Below, piece after piece: positions 6,308 to 6,610 of a stretch of DNA of 6,610 nt. Made by a program: the position numbers and the translations under genes. Each line of letters starts with the position of its first letter. The stretch's first letter is position 1. The notes beneath the pieces were generated by a model that was not told the origin of the DNA, searched no databases, and saw nothing but the letters and a program-made list of their open reading frames with translations. This DNA comes from a bacterium (GTDB lineage Bacteria; Bacteroidota; Bacteroidia; Cytophagales; Thermonemataceae): assembly GCA_025362415.1 (NCBI GenBank), contig JANYGM010000213.1:1-6610 (forward strand). The letters run 5' to 3'.

Positions 6308-6571
6308 CTATGTTAATCCAGCTAAGTCAGGGAATTTTTCAAGTATTTTCTTGAAATTTTTGGCAACTGCTTCTTCGTGTCTTAGTTCTCTTTGGGCAAG
6401 TTGTTCAATTTCTTTTTTGAGTGTTGCATTTTGTTCTAAGATAGGTTTTACAGACGCTCGTCTGTCCCAAATCACAAAACCAATCAGCCCAAAAGTGCCA
6501 CCCATAATGCCCAACATCACATAAAGTAAAGTATCAACATGTTTGTTGGCATCATCAAAACGCTTGTCCAT
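6308..6571 (-). CDS. Small membrane plus coiled-coil protein, possibly the C-terminal part of a longer gene (87 aa)
   Basis: MDKRFDDANKHVD is followed by a hydrophobic glycine-rich membrane segment (LLYVMLGIMGGTFGLIGFVIW, residues 15-35), a basic stop (DRRASVKP), and a heptad-like charged helix (residues 42-76). The protein ends EKFPDLAGLT. Proteins with this DKRFDD / LLYVMLGIMGG / VIWDRR pattern are, to my knowledge, common in Bacteroidota and usually carry a longer N-terminal coiled coil. Consistent with that, the 36 bases upstream (6575-6610) read AVTTTKVDNVEK in another frame. One extra A in the 5-A run (T run 6574-6578 on the plus strand) would join it as VEKTMDKRFDD. In the present frame a stop lies 12 bases before the ATG (6584-6586). 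It is 223 nt from the next gene, so probably a separate transcript. Role unknown, likely structural or scaffolding. Confidence 0.65.
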   Translation of the reverse strand: MDKRFDDANKHVDTLLYVMLGIMGGTFGLIGFVIWDRRASVKPILEQNATLKKEIEQLAQRELRHEEAVAKNFKKILEKFPDLAGLT

Positions 6572-6610
6572 AGTTTTTCTACGTTATCTACTTTCGTAGT
6601 CGTAACAGCA

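Noticed and set aside
1..6610. CRISPR array, tRNA, rRNA, insertion sequence or attachment site
   Set aside because: I found no regularly spaced repeats, cloverleaf-like sequence, transposase or integrase motifs, or flanking direct repeats.

Overview
The window is AT-rich (by eye around 30% G+C; not computed) and looks like a chromosomal stretch from a member of the Bacteroidota, perhaps a Cytophagales-type bacterium. This is an inference from three things: gene starts preceded by A-rich sequence rather than Shine-Dalgarno motifs, -7-like TAnnTTTG elements, and small membrane protein families that I associate with this phylum. I see no tRNA, rRNA, CRISPR array, transposase or integrase. No gap between genes exceeds 300 bases; the longest, 6085-6307 (223 bases), holds only a possible minus-strand -7 element.

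Plus-strand half (1-2859). The left edge cuts a DUF805-type inner-membrane protein, of which the C-terminal 51 residues remain. A polytopic membrane protein of unknown function follows (193-750). Next comes a lipoprotein leader (824-1003) that overlaps, out of frame, a protein made of two tandem 125-residue cysteine-conserved repeats (972-1727). One surplus A in a 7-A run would explain why leader and repeats are separate. Two small polytopic membrane protein genes, only 2 nt apart (about 1918-2396 and 2399-2859), each appear broken by loss of a single base. This half is therefore either decaying or carries base-calling errors.

A perfect 8-bp hairpin (2874-2895) lies between the two convergent halves.

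Minus-strand half (6571 back to 2934). In transcription order: a small membrane plus coiled-coil protein (its gene may continue past the right edge), a single-anchor protein with a predicted extracytoplasmic domain, a Pif1-family helicase, and a membrane protein with three predicted transmembrane segments. The helicase is the best-supported gene. It has all the superfamily 1B motifs and a C-terminal WYL domain, plus an N-terminal transmembrane helix that no alternative start removes. The genes on either side of it also encode membrane proteins, so a membrane-associated DNA-processing or surveillance module is possible, but co-operation among these genes is inference from order and spacing only.
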